From: Prevotella sp. UBA4268 | GTDB lineage: Bacteria > Bacteroidota > Bacteroidia > Bacteroidales > Bacteroidaceae | Reading direction: 5' to 3' | NCBI GenBank assembly: GCA_002395135.1 | Contig: DGWC01000030.1 | Location: forward strand, 1-38,416 | DNA: 38,416 bases | In this document: positions 7,586 through 16,460 of the stretch, in pieces | Position numbering within the stretch: position 1 is the first letter of the stretch | Layout of the letters: the number at the start of each line of letters is the position of its first letter | Notes under the pieces: generated by a model | Database searches by the model: none | Told to the model about the DNA's origin: nothing | What the model saw: the letters and a program-made list of their open reading frames with translations, nothing else | Made by a program: the position numbers and the translations under genes

Positions 7586-8704
7586 ATGAAAAAACATGAA
7601 TTGGGAATTGTGGCAGCGGTTGTGATTGGTATCGTGGCGCTGATTCTTTCTAAGGATTTACAAACGAAATACATTACCGAAACGCAGCAGGTAAAGGTGG
7701 AAGTGGATGCCAAGGATGCTGATGATAAGGGGGAATATGGTGATGATGAGTATTTCATTAGAACCATGTCGGACGGTGATATCTATTTCGAACCAGACAC
7801 GGTGGTGCCCAAGAATGCCGTTTTGGACGACATGATGGATGTGGCAAATGGTTATGCCATCTTGCGGGCGGTGTGTTGTGATGCGGAACTTTGGTTTCGG
7901 TTTGGTGTGGTTGTCAACAACGAGATTGCTCAGATAAAGACGGACGTGATAAAAGATGATGTTGTCCGTCATGCTGCCGTCGACTTTGTAAAGACAATAA
8001 CGAACATTCTTCCTCGCGATACCACATTGTGGGACCCTGATGATGATACTGTTTGGAAGAAGGTGTCGCCGGTCATTAGTTCCTTCGGCGTAAGACTCAG
8101 GCACAGGTATGCCTTGGAACGTTATGGGACAATTGATGATAAAAAGGCGGCTGCATATTTGAGTCCGCGAAGCATGATGAGTAATTATGATTCTATCTAT
8201 AGTTTACGAATCGATCAGTCGGAGCAGAATGAGCGTTTTCTGCTGAAAATGGTAGAGCAGGCTTCGGATTTTGACAAGCAGTGTCTCTATGCTGTGGAAT
8301 ATGCACATCAGAACAGATATGCGGTCGATCATCCTGCCATACCTGTGTTGGAGAGACTGATGAAACAAGGAAAGGCTTCTCGGTATTTACATATTGTGTG
8401 GCGCACATGGCGCTATCTGTGTCAGTTTGAAGTGAGTCTTTCGCGTGATGGCGTGATCCTAAACCAGAAATACAATAAGATGCGCATGCGGTGTATGAGG
8501 ACGATATACCGACAGATATGCAAGAATCCCAAGGATATCTGGGCAATCAACGACTTCTGTTATCTGGCCACTTTTAATAATATAGTCCGCATTTGTGACT
8601 CTTATTTCGGCAATTCCGTGCTCTTGGAGCAGATGGATTTGTTCCCGGAAGTGCTGATAGAAGATGATGAGACAGAAGATGATGAGACAGAAGAGGATGA
8701 ATGA
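7586..8704 (+). CDS. Uncharacterised membrane-anchored protein (372 aa)
   Basis: An N-terminal membrane anchor (about 6-24, LGIVAAVVIGIVALILS) is followed by a soluble, acidic, largely helical region and a C-terminal acidic direct repeat (EDDETEDDETEEDE). The anchor has no lipobox, so the protein is probably a single-pass inner-membrane protein. I recognise no catalytic motif or family. It has its own promoter and is the last gene before a strong bidirectional terminator, closing the four-gene accessory stretch 5.3-8.7 kb. Confidence 0.72.
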   Translation: MKKHELGIVAAVVIGIVALILSKDLQTKYITETQQVKVEVDAKDADDKGEYGDDEYFIRTMSDGDIYFEPDTVVPKNAVLDDMMDVANGYAILRAVCCDAELWFRFGVVVNNEIAQIKTDVIKDDVVRHAAVDFVKTITNILPRDTTLWDPDDDTVWKKVSPVISSFGVRLRHRYALERYGTIDDKKAAAYLSPRSMMSNYDSIYSLRIDQSEQNERFLLKMVEQASDFDKQCLYAVEYAHQNRYAVDHPAIPVLERLMKQGKASRYLHIVWRTWRYLCQFEVSLSRDGVILNQKYNKMRMRCMRTIYRQICKNPKDIWAINDFCYLATFNNIVRICDSYFGNSVLLEQMDLFPEVLIEDDETEDDETEEDE

Positions 8705-8753
8705 CCAGGAGCCGTACAGGAGGAAACAGAGTGACCGGATATAGGGGATATAT

Positions 8754-8799
8754 AATAAGAGGAACGGGTGCGACCATCATCGCACCCGTTCCTCTTATT
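8754..8799. terminator. Bidirectional intrinsic terminator, 20-bp perfect stem
   Basis: AATAAGAGGAACGGGTGCGA pairs perfectly with its complement 6 nt later, and T-rich tracts follow on both strands. It separates the convergent 372-aa gene and ribH. Confidence 0.93.
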
Positions 8800-8820
8800 T
8801 TTTATTCTGCTTTTCTTTAC

Positions 8821-9297
8821 TCAGAACTTAGCCATTTTGATGGCTACCACAGCACATTCATCTCCCTTGTTTCCGTATTTACCGCCTGCACGGTCTTTTG
8901 CCTGCTGCAAGTCGTTGGTGGTGAGAAGACCATATACAACGGGTATTTCGCTGGTGGCATTGAGCCTTGCGATGCCTACTGTGACACCTTGGCAGATGTA
9001 ATCGAAGTGTGGTGTTTCACCTCTGATGACGCTGCCGAGTATGATGATGGCATCATATCCGCCGTTGAGTGTCATCTGATGAGCACCGTAAATCAGTTCA
9101 AAAGAACCGGGAACGGTCTTCACATGAATGTTCTCAGGCAGTGCTCCGTGCTTTTCGAGCGTTGAAACGGCTCCTTCGAGTAGGGCACCCGTTATTTCCG
9201 GGTTCCATTCAGCGACCACGATGCCGAAGCACATGTTGCTGGCGTCAGGAACTTTCGAGAAGTCGTAGTCGGATAAATGATGCTGTGCTGTTGCCAT
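8821..9297 (-). CDS. ribH: 6,7-dimethyl-8-ribityllumazine synthase
   Basis: 158 aa, normal length. It condenses 5-amino-6-ribitylaminouracil with dihydroxybutanone phosphate in riboflavin synthesis. Family motifs are present in order: [15 protein letters not shown], the [14 protein letters not shown] substrate loop, [20 protein letters not shown] with the catalytic-region His, and [21 protein letters not shown] near the end. Its ATG overlaps the stop of the upstream TPR gene by one base (TAATG), indicating translational coupling. It ends at the bidirectional terminator. Confidence 0.97.
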   Translation of the reverse strand: MATAQHHLSDYDFSKVPDASNMCFGIVVAEWNPEITGALLEGAVSTLEKHGALPENIHVKTVPGSFELIYGAHQMTLNGGYDAIIILGSVIRGETPHFDYICQGVTVGIARLNATSEIPVVYGLLTTNDLQQAKDRAGGKYGNKGDECAVVAIKMAKF

Positions 9298-9986
9298 TAT
9301 TTCACAGAAGCGCGTTCAATGTATTTGTCGATTTCCGACCAAACGGCGGAATTGACATACTTTTTCTTGATATCCTGATAGATTTTCAGGGCCTCGTCGT
9401 TCTTCTTCTGGCTCTCAAGAATCTGTGCTGCCTTGATGAGGAAGGTGGGTGAGAGACTGTTGTTGGTGTTGTCCTCTGCATTGCTGTCAGCCATGCTTGC
9501 TGCTTTCTTGAAGGCAGAAACGGCTTTGTCGAGTTGATTCAGGTGGGCATAGGCATCACCGAGTGCCGACATGGCAGCGGGGCTTACCATCACGTCGTCA
9601 GCAGCAGAGTATTTGTCGAGGAACTTCACTGCATCTTCCCATTTGTCCATATTGGCATAGCAAAGACCGGCATAGAGGTTTGCCAGGTTGCCGGCAGCGG
9701 TGCTGCTATAGTCGGAAGCAATCTTCAAGAAACCTGCATATCGGGTGCTGTCGCCATTAAGGGCCTTTTCGAACATCCTGTCTGCAAAGAGTTCCTGTCC
9801 TTTTGCCAGTTCTGTACTTGCCTTTGTCTCACGTGGAGTCTTCACATAGTTGTTGTAGAGAATAGTACCAGCAATAATCACAATCAGTGCAATTGCTGCA
9901 TAGATAATAGCCTTCCTGTACTTCATGAAGAGGGCTTCTTTCTTGTTGAGTTCCTCAACGTTTTGTTGTTCTTTTACTTTTGCCAT
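9297..9986 (-). CDS. Tetratricopeptide-repeat membrane protein
   Basis: 229 aa. A charged N-terminus is followed by one membrane helix (about 29-48) and then helical TPR-type repeats, for example [53 protein letters not shown] and [21 protein letters not shown]. The layout is like YfgM/ancillary TPR proteins that face the periplasm. It is co-transcribed with ribH through a 1-nt overlap and divergent from recF. A scaffolding or assembly role is likely for the family; nothing more specific is shown. Confidence 0.87.
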   Translation of the reverse strand: MAKVKEQQNVEELNKKEALFMKYRKAIIYAAIALIVIIAGTILYNNYVKTPRETKASTELAKGQELFADRMFEKALNGDSTRYAGFLKIASDYSSTAAGNLANLYAGLCYANMDKWEDAVKFLDKYSAADDVMVSPAAMSALGDAYAHLNQLDKAVSAFKKAASMADSNAEDNTNNSLSPTFLIKAAQILESQKKNDEALKIYQDIKKKYVNSAVWSEIDKYIERASVK

Positions 9987-10022
9987 TTTATTGTTTGTTT
10001 TTTAATTTTCTCATTTGGGATG

Positions 10023-10030
10023 CAAAATTA
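10023..10030 (-). promoter_or_regulatory. -7 box (TAATTTTG) for the TPR-ribH unit
   Basis: The reverse strand reads TAATTTTGC about 37 bp before the ATG at 9986. Confidence 0.6.
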
Positions 10031-10094
10031 AGGAATTTAATTCACATATTGAAATTTATCTGTGACTTTTTTCGTTTTTCAATAATAAAAGGTG

Positions 10095-10102
10095 TATCTT
10101 TG
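10095..10102 (+). promoter_or_regulatory. -7 box (TATCTTTG) for recF-dciA
   Basis: TATCTTTGC lies 25 bp before ATG 10128. It overlaps the upstream GTG codon at 10092 and so rules that start out. Confidence 0.7.
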
Positions 10103-10127
10103 CCTACTCAAAAGACGAATGCGGAGA

Positions 10128-11252
10128 ATGATACTGAACAAAATCTCTATAATTAATTATAAGAATATCAAGGAGGCCACGCTGGATTTGTCGCCCAAGA
10201 TGAATTGTCTGATCGGCATGAATGGAGTGGGGAAGACGAATTTATTGGATGCTGTGTATTATCTGTCATTCTGCCGGAGTGCCTATACCAGCATTGACTC
10301 GCAGGTGATCAGGCATGGCGAGCCGTTTTTCGTACTGGAAGGCTCGTATGAGAGCGACCTTGGCGACCCTATGCAAGTGTATTGCGGGATGAAGCAGGGG
10401 ACGAAAAAGCACTTCAAACGAAACAAGAAGGAATACAAGCGGTTGTCAGAACATATCGGAATCATACCTCTTATCTTCGTCTCTCCTGCTGACACGCTGC
10501 TCATTGAAGGCGGAAGTGAGGAGCGCAGACGGCTGATGGACGTGGTGATTTCTCAGTATGACCGCGGTTATATAGATGCGCTAAACCGGTATAACAAGGC
10601 CCTCCAGCAGAGGAATACGCTGCTCAAACAGGAGGATGAGCCCGACGAAATGCTCATGGGCATCTGTGAAGAGCAGATGGCGGAAGCGGGAAAGGTGGTC
10701 TACGAGAAGCGTGATGCTTTCGTGAAAGAACTGATTCCGCTCTTCCAGCATATCTATCAAAGTGTTTCAGAAGACCGCGAAGCCGTGTCGCTCAACTATA
10801 TTTCGCATTGTCAGCGCGGTGATCTGCTGGATGTGATACGTCGTGACCGGTTTAAAGACCGTGCTGTGGGCTATTCGCTTCACGGCATTCATCGCGACGA
10901 TCTGGAGATGACGCTTGGCGGCTATCCTATCAAAAGAGAGGGCAGCCAGGGACAGCATAAGACTTTTGTGATTGCATTGAAACTGGCGCAATTCAGTTTT
11001 TTGAAGCGCACGCCCGGCAATACCACACCCTTGTTGCTGCTTGACGACATCTTCGACAAACTCGATGCCAACCGGGTGGAGCAGATTGTTCGTCTGGTTT
11101 CAAGCGATGAATATGGTCAGATCTTCATCACCGACACCAATCGCGACCATCTTGACAAGATATTGAGCCGCACGGGATTCGACTATAAGATATTCTCTGT
11201 GGATAACGGGGAAATCAGTGAGAAGAAGGCAAAGGAGGTGAAAGATGTTTAA
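10128..11252 (+). CDS. recF: DNA replication/repair protein RecF
   Basis: 374 aa. An SMC-like ABC ATPase that loads RecA at gapped DNA with RecO and RecR. Visible motifs are Walker A GMNGVGKTN (30-38), a signature-like EGSQGQHKTFVIALKLAQ and Walker B PLLLLDDIFDKLD. The frame extends upstream to GTG 10092 and ATG 10119. ATG 10128 (MILNKISIINYKNI) fits the usual RecF N-terminus and lies downstream of the promoter. dciA overlaps its 3' end by 8 bp. Confidence 0.96.
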   Translation: MILNKISIINYKNIKEATLDLSPKMNCLIGMNGVGKTNLLDAVYYLSFCRSAYTSIDSQVIRHGEPFFVLEGSYESDLGDPMQVYCGMKQGTKKHFKRNKKEYKRLSEHIGIIPLIFVSPADTLLIEGGSEERRRLMDVVISQYDRGYIDALNRYNKALQQRNTLLKQEDEPDEMLMGICEEQMAEAGKVVYEKRDAFVKELIPLFQHIYQSVSEDREAVSLNYISHCQRGDLLDVIRRDRFKDRAVGYSLHGIHRDDLEMTLGGYPIKREGSQGQHKTFVIALKLAQFSFLKRTPGNTTPLLLLDDIFDKLDANRVEQIVRLVSSDEYGQIFITDTNRDHLDKILSRTGFDYKIFSVDNGEISEKKAKEVKDV

Positions 11253-11535
11253 GCGTGATGTGTTGCCCGTTGCCGATGTTGTGAATATGTTTCTGCGGCA
11301 GAACGGTCTTGAAACGCCCCTGTTGCAGAACAGGCTCGTGGATGCCTGGGATGAGGTTGCGGGGAAGGCTGTTGCCCGTTACACCGAAGACAAATACATC
11401 CGCAACCAGGTGTTGTTTGTGAAGTTAACAAGTCCAGCCTTGCGGTCAGACCTCTCGATGATGCGCACTGCACTGGTAGACAAACTCAACCAGTATGTGG
11501 GTGCTCGCATCATTGTGGATATACGTTTTTATTAG
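11245..11535 (+). CDS. DUF721 / DciA-like protein
   Basis: 96 aa. It resembles the DUF721 domain, which in many bacteria is the replicative helicase loader/operator DciA. Characteristic parts are VADVVNMFLRQNGLETPLLQNRLVDAWDEVAGKAVARYTEDKYI and the following LFVKLTSPALRSDLSMMRTALVDKLN. It is short, containing only the core domain. It overlaps recF by 8 bp, so the pair is translationally coupled, and it is followed by an intrinsic terminator. The helicase-loader role is inferred from the family. Confidence 0.9.
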   Translation: MFKRDVLPVADVVNMFLRQNGLETPLLQNRLVDAWDEVAGKAVARYTEDKYIRNQVLFVKLTSPALRSDLSMMRTALVDKLNQYVGARIIVDIRFY

Positions 11536-11602
11536 TCAGTGAGTCAATAGGATGACAATTATCAGTAATCTGGCAGGTATCTAAGTATTACGAATCATTT
11601 AT

Positions 11603-11650
11603 AAAACTTGTCGCTGACGTGCCATTTCGGCACATCAGCGACAAGTTTTT
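11603..11650. terminator. Intrinsic terminator after recF-dciA
   Basis: An AAAACTTGTCGCTGACGTGCC arm pairs with GGCACATCAGCGACAAGTTTT with a single mismatch, followed by a T-rich stretch. On the opposite strand it can also stop the transcript of the 54-aa peptide gene. Confidence 0.9.
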
Positions 11651-11652
11651 GT

Positions 11653-11817
11653 TTACTCTTCCATCCACACCCAAATGCCTTTGGAGTGGGCATTCTCTGG
11701 TTTCACCACATCGGGATTCACAGGTATTTCCTCGTCTCCGTCAGATCCGGCCAGGATGGTTTGCGGTTCAATAGCCTTTATTTTGATGTCAGGGATGATA
11801 TAGCGTTTCTTTTCCAT
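11653..11817 (-). CDS. Small peptide (54 aa) downstream of the LRR protein
   Basis: An ATG at 11817 opens a clean frame to TAA at 11653-11655. The product begins MEKKRYIIPDIKIKAIEPQ, then TILAGSDGDEEIPVNPD, and ends IWVWMEE. Many Bacteroidales encode short proteins with the same layout: a basic start, a tyrosine-Ile/Val-Pro segment, and a hydrophobic stretch ending in (A)GS. They have no agreed function that I know of. It begins 42 bp after the LRR gene on the same strand and is followed by a terminator hairpin, so it is probably the second gene of that transcript. Confidence 0.75.
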   Translation of the reverse strand: MEKKRYIIPDIKIKAIEPQTILAGSDGDEEIPVNPDVVKPENAHSKGIWVWMEE

Positions 11818-11859
11818 AATTGTTTACTGTTTTAAAAATTTGTATTTTGTGATGTTTGA

Positions 11860-13812
11860 TTATTTTCTGATCATCTTTTTTCCATTGACGATCACCACTC
11901 CCTTATAACCGGGCCCCACGCGCTGTCCGCTCAGATTATATGCAGGCTGGTTGCTTGCGCTGTTGTCTGCGTCGATATGTTCGATGGCCGTGGTGCCAAT
12001 TTCGCTTTCATCGTCGGCCAAGACAAAGGTCAGTTGCTTGGCTCCCGCGGGCAGTTCAGACGTAGGAACCTGGGCATAAGCCTTTCCGCTTGCCAGTGTT
12101 CCGGCGGTGGTGTTGTGGAATTCGCCGTTGTAAAGCACGAAATTGGTGTTCCCTCCATCTGTGGCATTAATCTTGGTATCGGCTGTGACACCCACCAAGA
12201 TGTTCTCGTTCAATGGGTAGGCGGAGCCTTGGTTTCTGGAAATCAGATACATCTTGTCAGGTGTAGCCTTCATGATAAGGCCGACGGCAGGCTGCACATT
12301 GGAGGTTACTTTCCATAGGTCTATTTTCTTTGAACCCTTGCCATGGGTTGCGCGATATGCTGTCAGGCCCTCCACCTGATGTACGGCGAGTGCCTTGTTG
12401 GCACAAAACGAGAAGTATTCAGTAGTCGGTTTCACCCATACTCCCATATAAGACTTGTAGTAGGTACCGATATTGCTTGCCAGATAGGCATTTACTGATC
12501 GATAGGGTACGTAAATATTGAGTTTTTTTGCTCTCTCTAAGTCATCCATCCCTGAGCATGTGGTATTATTGCCATCAGTTGGTGGCGTGGGATTCATGAA
12601 TATCACCTTGCTTATATTATAATTTCCCGTAAATGTATTATTTCCCACCTTGACGATGTTCTTGGGGAATGTGAACTCTTCCATGGCTGTTTGCTGGAAT
12701 GCATTGTCGCCAATTTCTTCCAGGTTGGCACCTTCGTTTGAATAGACCACCTTTTTCAATGCACTGCATCCATTAAAGCAACTCACCCCGATTTTTGTGA
12801 TGCCGCTTGGAAGCGTAATCTGTTGCAGCGAAGTGCATTTGTTAAACATATAGTCAGATAGTTCCAGCGCGCTGGTGCCGGTATTGAAAGTAACGCTACT
12901 CAATGCCTCACATTGATTGAAAGCCGCTACTCCGATGGATGTCACATTCTTGGGAATCATGATGTATGTAAGTGCTTTGCAGCCAGTGAATGCGTAATCT
13001 CCAATCTTTGTCAGGTTCAGCCCGGAGTTGGCAAAGAGGACACTTGTCAGAGCACTACAAGAATTGAAGCAAGAATTACCGATGGAGGTGACATTGGCAG
13101 GAATGGTGATCGACTGCAGCGAAGAGCAACCGCTGAACATTGAAACAGCCAGTTCGGTAGCCTTGATTCCTGCTTCGAAAGTCACTTTCGTGAGTTTGCT
13201 ACAATTTCGAAAACAACCTTCACTGAAGGTTGTGATGCTGGCCGGGATCAGTGAAACCTCTTTCAACGAACTTAGACTGGAGAATGCTTTCGGCAGGGAG
13301 GTCATCTTGCTTCCACTGGCAAAACTAACTGTTTCGAGTGCAGCACAGCCATTGAAACAGGTCTCGTCAATAGAGGTAATGCTGGCGGGCACTGTGAATT
13401 CCTGTAGCGAAGTGCAACCATAGAACATGTTAGCAGGCAGTGAGGTGGCGCTGAATCCGCTGTCGAAGTATACTTTTTTCAGAGCCGTGCAATTTCGGAA
13501 TGCATTACTGCCGATTTTAGTAACTGCCGACGAGATGCTGGCCCATGTGAATATAGCACCCTCCAGCGCATATGGATAGATTTCGGTGACGGTGTAAGTG
13601 GTGTTTCCTTTCGTCACGGTCTTGGGCATGTTGTAGTCGGTTGCGGCGCTTGCCCTCATTGATGTCAGTACGACTTCTCTTGGCGACTCACTTGTAATTT
13701 CGTAAATTTCTGTGAAACTGCCGTGTGTATAAGAAAAGGTGTCGCCAACTTTTGCGCTGACATTGATGGCTGTTGCCGCAAATGCCAGAAACGTGAATAG
13801 TAATTTCTTCAT
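11860..13812 (-). CDS. BspA-like leucine-rich-repeat surface protein
   Basis: 650 aa with a Sec signal peptide (MKKLLFTFLAFAATAINVSA). From about residue 60 to 430 there are about a dozen BspA/LRR_5-type repeats of the form SITSIDETCFNGCAALETVSF. A beta-rich region follows, and the tail YNLSGQRVGPGYKGVVIVNG resembles the Prevotella C-terminal sorting-domain type used for secretion and surface anchoring. BspA-like proteins bind host or bacterial surfaces; the ligand here is unknown. It is expressed from a promoter at 13871 and followed by the 54-aa peptide gene. Variation in repeat number between strains would be expected. Confidence 0.92.
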   Translation of the reverse strand: MKKLLFTFLAFAATAINVSAKVGDTFSYTHGSFTEIYEITSESPREVVLTSMRASAATDYNMPKTVTKGNTTYTVTEIYPYALEGAIFTWASISSAVTKIGSNAFRNCTALKKVYFDSGFSATSLPANMFYGCTSLQEFTVPASITSIDETCFNGCAALETVSFASGSKMTSLPKAFSSLSSLKEVSLIPASITTFSEGCFRNCSKLTKVTFEAGIKATELAVSMFSGCSSLQSITIPANVTSIGNSCFNSCSALTSVLFANSGLNLTKIGDYAFTGCKALTYIMIPKNVTSIGVAAFNQCEALSSVTFNTGTSALELSDYMFNKCTSLQQITLPSGITKIGVSCFNGCSALKKVVYSNEGANLEEIGDNAFQQTAMEEFTFPKNIVKVGNNTFTGNYNISKVIFMNPTPPTDGNNTTCSGMDDLERAKKLNIYVPYRSVNAYLASNIGTYYKSYMGVWVKPTTEYFSFCANKALAVHQVEGLTAYRATHGKGSKKIDLWKVTSNVQPAVGLIMKATPDKMYLISRNQGSAYPLNENILVGVTADTKINATDGGNTNFVLYNGEFHNTTAGTLASGKAYAQVPTSELPAGAKQLTFVLADDESEIGTTAIEHIDADNSASNQPAYNLSGQRVGPGYKGVVIVNGKKMIRK

Positions 13813-13870
13813 GTCTTAATCATTTTTAGTTATTGTTTGTTTTACTATTTGTTTTTGCATATTGCAACGA

Positions 13871-13878
13871 CAAAAATA
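13871..13878 (-). promoter_or_regulatory. -7 box for the LRR surface protein
   Basis: The reverse strand reads TATATTTTTG, with TATTTTTG at 13878-13871 about 59 bp before the ATG at 13812. The rest of 13813-14128 (316 bp) holds AT-rich sequence and the hairpin at 14012-14085; I see no gene in it. Confidence 0.6.
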
Positions 13879-14011
13879 TAAATAATATTTTTTAAAGATT
13901 CCCCCCACCGTGTTAATAATGTTTAAAATTAGCGCATTTTTCTTAGATTTTTACTTTTTGAGATAGAATAAGCGTGTTTGCCGCGTTATGTGGGCTGTGT
14001 GTGTTATAAAA

Positions 14012-14085
14012 GTATTCATGCCACTCTGTGTAAGCCTCCATCGTTGAAAGAGTATGTCGGCTTAGTGGCAGAGTGGCATGAATAC
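14012..14085 (-). terminator. Large-loop hairpin, probable terminator of the 14.1-18.9 kb operon
   Basis: GTATTCATGCCACTCTG pairs perfectly (17 bp) with CAGAGTGGCATGAATAC. Inside it, TAAGCC pairs with GGCTTA, leaving a loop of about 22 nt. On the minus strand a short ACTTTTAT tract follows. Confidence 0.65.
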
Positions 14086-14128
14086 GCTTTTCTGGCGTTA
14101 TTTCAGTGTTGATTGTCTCTGATTTTGG

Positions 14129-14659
14129 TCAGATGATTTCGTCCATTTTCATGTCGTGTTCATCAGCGGGAATGCCGGGAAGTTTCTGGAAATCGAAACA
14201 CACGCCCAGTTTGTAGGCATTCGTTAGTAGTGGAAGCAGGCGGTCGTAATAGCCTTTTCCGCGTCCCAGACGGTTGCAGCGCGAATCGAAAGCCATGCCG
14301 GGGATGATGGCTGTGTCCACCTGGTGATAGTCGGTGAAGGTTTTTCCCACGGGTTCCATGATGTTGAAGAATCCTCCGATAAGGTCTTGCGGTCCTTCAT
14401 AGCATCGCAGTTCCATCTCTGTGTCGCTCAGCACGGCAGGCAGCAGCACGGTTTTCCCGTCTTTCACCAGAGTGTTGATAACCTCGTGAGTGTACACTTC
14501 GTCGGAAAGCGAATAATACATCAGTATGGTTTGCGCCTGCTTCACGCGCGGGTGCGCGTACATTCTTTTAATAATAGGCAGCGAAAGTTGTTCGAGTTCC
14601 TTGTCGGTAAACTGTGCTTTCTGCATGCGGATGAACTTGCGCAAGTCTTTTTTGTCCAT
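14129..14659 (-). CDS. 5-formyltetrahydrofolate cyclo-ligase
   Basis: 176 aa, usual length. It converts 5-formyl-THF to 5,10-methenyl-THF using ATP. Family marks are the basic N-terminus MDKKDLRKFIRMQKAQF, TILMYYSLSDEVYTHEVI, a DTAIIPGMAFDSRCNRLGRGKGYYDR glycine-rich ATP/substrate loop, and a late LGVCFDFQ segment. It starts 21 bp after the S41 protease gene and is the last gene of the operon. The cellular link to the proteases is unclear. Confidence 0.95.
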   Translation of the reverse strand: MDKKDLRKFIRMQKAQFTDKELEQLSLPIIKRMYAHPRVKQAQTILMYYSLSDEVYTHEVINTLVKDGKTVLLPAVLSDTEMELRCYEGPQDLIGGFFNIMEPVGKTFTDYHQVDTAIIPGMAFDSRCNRLGRGKGYYDRLLPLLTNAYKLGVCFDFQKLPGIPADEHDMKMDEII

Positions 14660-14680
14660 ACTCTTCTTTGTCGTTGATGA

Positions 14681-16396
14681 TTATGCCATGGCAACCATGC
14701 GGTATTTGCGTGTAAGATCTCTGAGCACATAGCCCGTGGTGACGGCTACTTTCTGGCCTTTGCTTCCTGTTTCTTCAGCCTTTTCGGGCTTCTTGGGGAA
14801 AGCCTCATTCTTGTTGAACACATCCTGAGCCGCCTTGATCACCGGGTCGCCGATGTTCAGATACTGCACCCATGCGTCTTCGTCCATGATGTTATAGATG
14901 ATGCGGCTGTTGATATACCTTTCCAGCAGCGAGTGGCTCTTCTGTATCATCAGGTTTCTGCGCTGCAATCCATGCTTGTCTGCATAGGTGGCAAATAATT
15001 CCACGGTGTTTTGCTTCACAAGATAGTCCGACAGTTCCATCATTTCCTTGAACGTGTTGAGTTTCACGCGGTTGTCGTCGGTATAGGTGAAGGCAAACTG
15101 CAAGATAAGTCCGCTCATGCTCGCACGTTTGTAATAGGAAGTCATACCCAATGTGTCTTCCGGAACGAAAATGTCGGGCGTGATGCCGCCGCCGCCATAT
15201 ACTTCGCGCCCGTTGCTGGTGTGATAGGCAGGCCCTACATGCTTGATACTGTCTTGCGAGAAGAATTCTCCATGCTCATATCTTGCCAGCAAATCGTCCT
15301 CATAGCCGTTGGTGTTGCCCATGGAGTAGGGTTTCTGAATGCATCGTCCGGATGGTGTATAGTAGCGGGCTATGGTAAGACGGATCATAGAACCGTCGGT
15401 GAATGCCAATTGCTGCTGCACAAGTCCTTTGCCAAATGAGCGCCGGCCGATGATAGTGGCGCGGTCGTTGTCCTGCATGGCACCGGCGAAAATCTCAGAG
15501 GCCGAAGCACTGCTCTCGTTGATGAGCACAATGAGCGGTATTTTCTGATAACTGCCACGTCCGTCGCTGCGATATTCCTGTCTTGGAGACTTGCGTCCCT
15601 CGGTATATACTATCAGTTTGTTGGTCGACAGGAACTCATTGGCAATCTGCACAGCCGATTGCAGATAGCCGCCCGTGTTGTCGCGCAGGTCGATAATCAG
15701 GTTGCCGAATCCTTCCTGAGACAACTTTGCAAGCGAAATAAGCATCTCCGGATAGGTGTTTTCCCCAAAGTTCTTGATACGGATATAGCCAGTGGTGTCG
15801 TCAAGCATATAGGTGGCAGTGACACTGCGTGTGGGTATCTCACCACGTGTCACAGTGAATGTCTTCTCTTTCTTCTCTCCATAGCGCAGCACACCGATGG
15901 TCACCTTTGTGTCTTTCGGTCCTTTCAGACGGTGCTGAGCCTCTTCGTTGGTCACGATTTTGCCTACAAAAGGCTTGCCGTCTACGCTGATGATCTTGTC
16001 GCCAGCAAGAAGTCCGGCCCGTTCAGCAGGACTGTTCTTCACAACACCTTGTATGTGGACGGTGTCTTCTCTGATAACAAACTCTATGCCCACGCCAGAG
16101 AACGAGCCTTTCAGGTCGTCTGTGGCTGTCTGCACATCCTTTGCGCTGATGTAGACAGAGTGCGGATCGAGGTCGGACAATATCTGCGGGATGGCCTTCT
16201 CCACCAGCGAGTCGATGTTCACGGCATCTACGTATTGGTCGTCAATGATGCGCAGCAAGTTGTTCAGCCTGTTGCTGCCGCTGTTGATGATGTTCAGTCG
16301 GTTGCTGGAAAAGTGCTTGGCAAAGAATGTTCCTATCACAATGCCGATTACTACGCACAACGCCAGCATCAGTGGCATATATCTGTTGGATTTCAT
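14681..16396 (-). CDS. C-terminal processing protease, S41 family with PDZ domain
   Basis: 571 aa. An N-terminal signal anchor (about 8-26) is followed by a PDZ domain (about 95-165, GVGIEFVIREDTVHIQGVVKNSP and AGDKIISVDGK) and the S41 protease core. The catalytic pair matches the Prc/CtpA pattern: Ser298 in ESSASASEIFAGA and Lys323 in RRSFGKGLVQ, with the usual 25-residue spacing. A long C-terminal helical extension follows. The protein is periplasmic, and the family trims C-termini of envelope proteins. It lies between the dCMP deaminase gene (64 bp away) and the folate gene in one operon. Confidence 0.95.
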   Translation of the reverse strand: MKSNRYMPLMLALCVVIGIVIGTFFAKHFSSNRLNIINSGSNRLNNLLRIIDDQYVDAVNIDSLVEKAIPQILSDLDPHSVYISAKDVQTATDDLKGSFSGVGIEFVIREDTVHIQGVVKNSPAERAGLLAGDKIISVDGKPFVGKIVTNEEAQHRLKGPKDTKVTIGVLRYGEKKEKTFTVTRGEIPTRSVTATYMLDDTTGYIRIKNFGENTYPEMLISLAKLSQEGFGNLIIDLRDNTGGYLQSAVQIANEFLSTNKLIVYTEGRKSPRQEYRSDGRGSYQKIPLIVLINESSASASEIFAGAMQDNDRATIIGRRSFGKGLVQQQLAFTDGSMIRLTIARYYTPSGRCIQKPYSMGNTNGYEDDLLARYEHGEFFSQDSIKHVGPAYHTSNGREVYGGGGITPDIFVPEDTLGMTSYYKRASMSGLILQFAFTYTDDNRVKLNTFKEMMELSDYLVKQNTVELFATYADKHGLQRRNLMIQKSHSLLERYINSRIIYNIMDEDAWVQYLNIGDPVIKAAQDVFNKNEAFPKKPEKAEETGSKGQKVAVTTGYVLRDLTRKYRMVAMA

Positions 16397-16460
16397 ATCG
16401 CTTAATGGTGTTTGTTTGTTGATGATAACTGATATGTGGGGTGTTAATCTTAACGGATGC

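Noticed and set aside
10092..10127. Upstream GTG/ATG starts for recF
   Set aside because: GTG 10092 overlaps the -7 box. ATG 10128 gives the family N-terminus; ATG 10119 remains possible but less likely.
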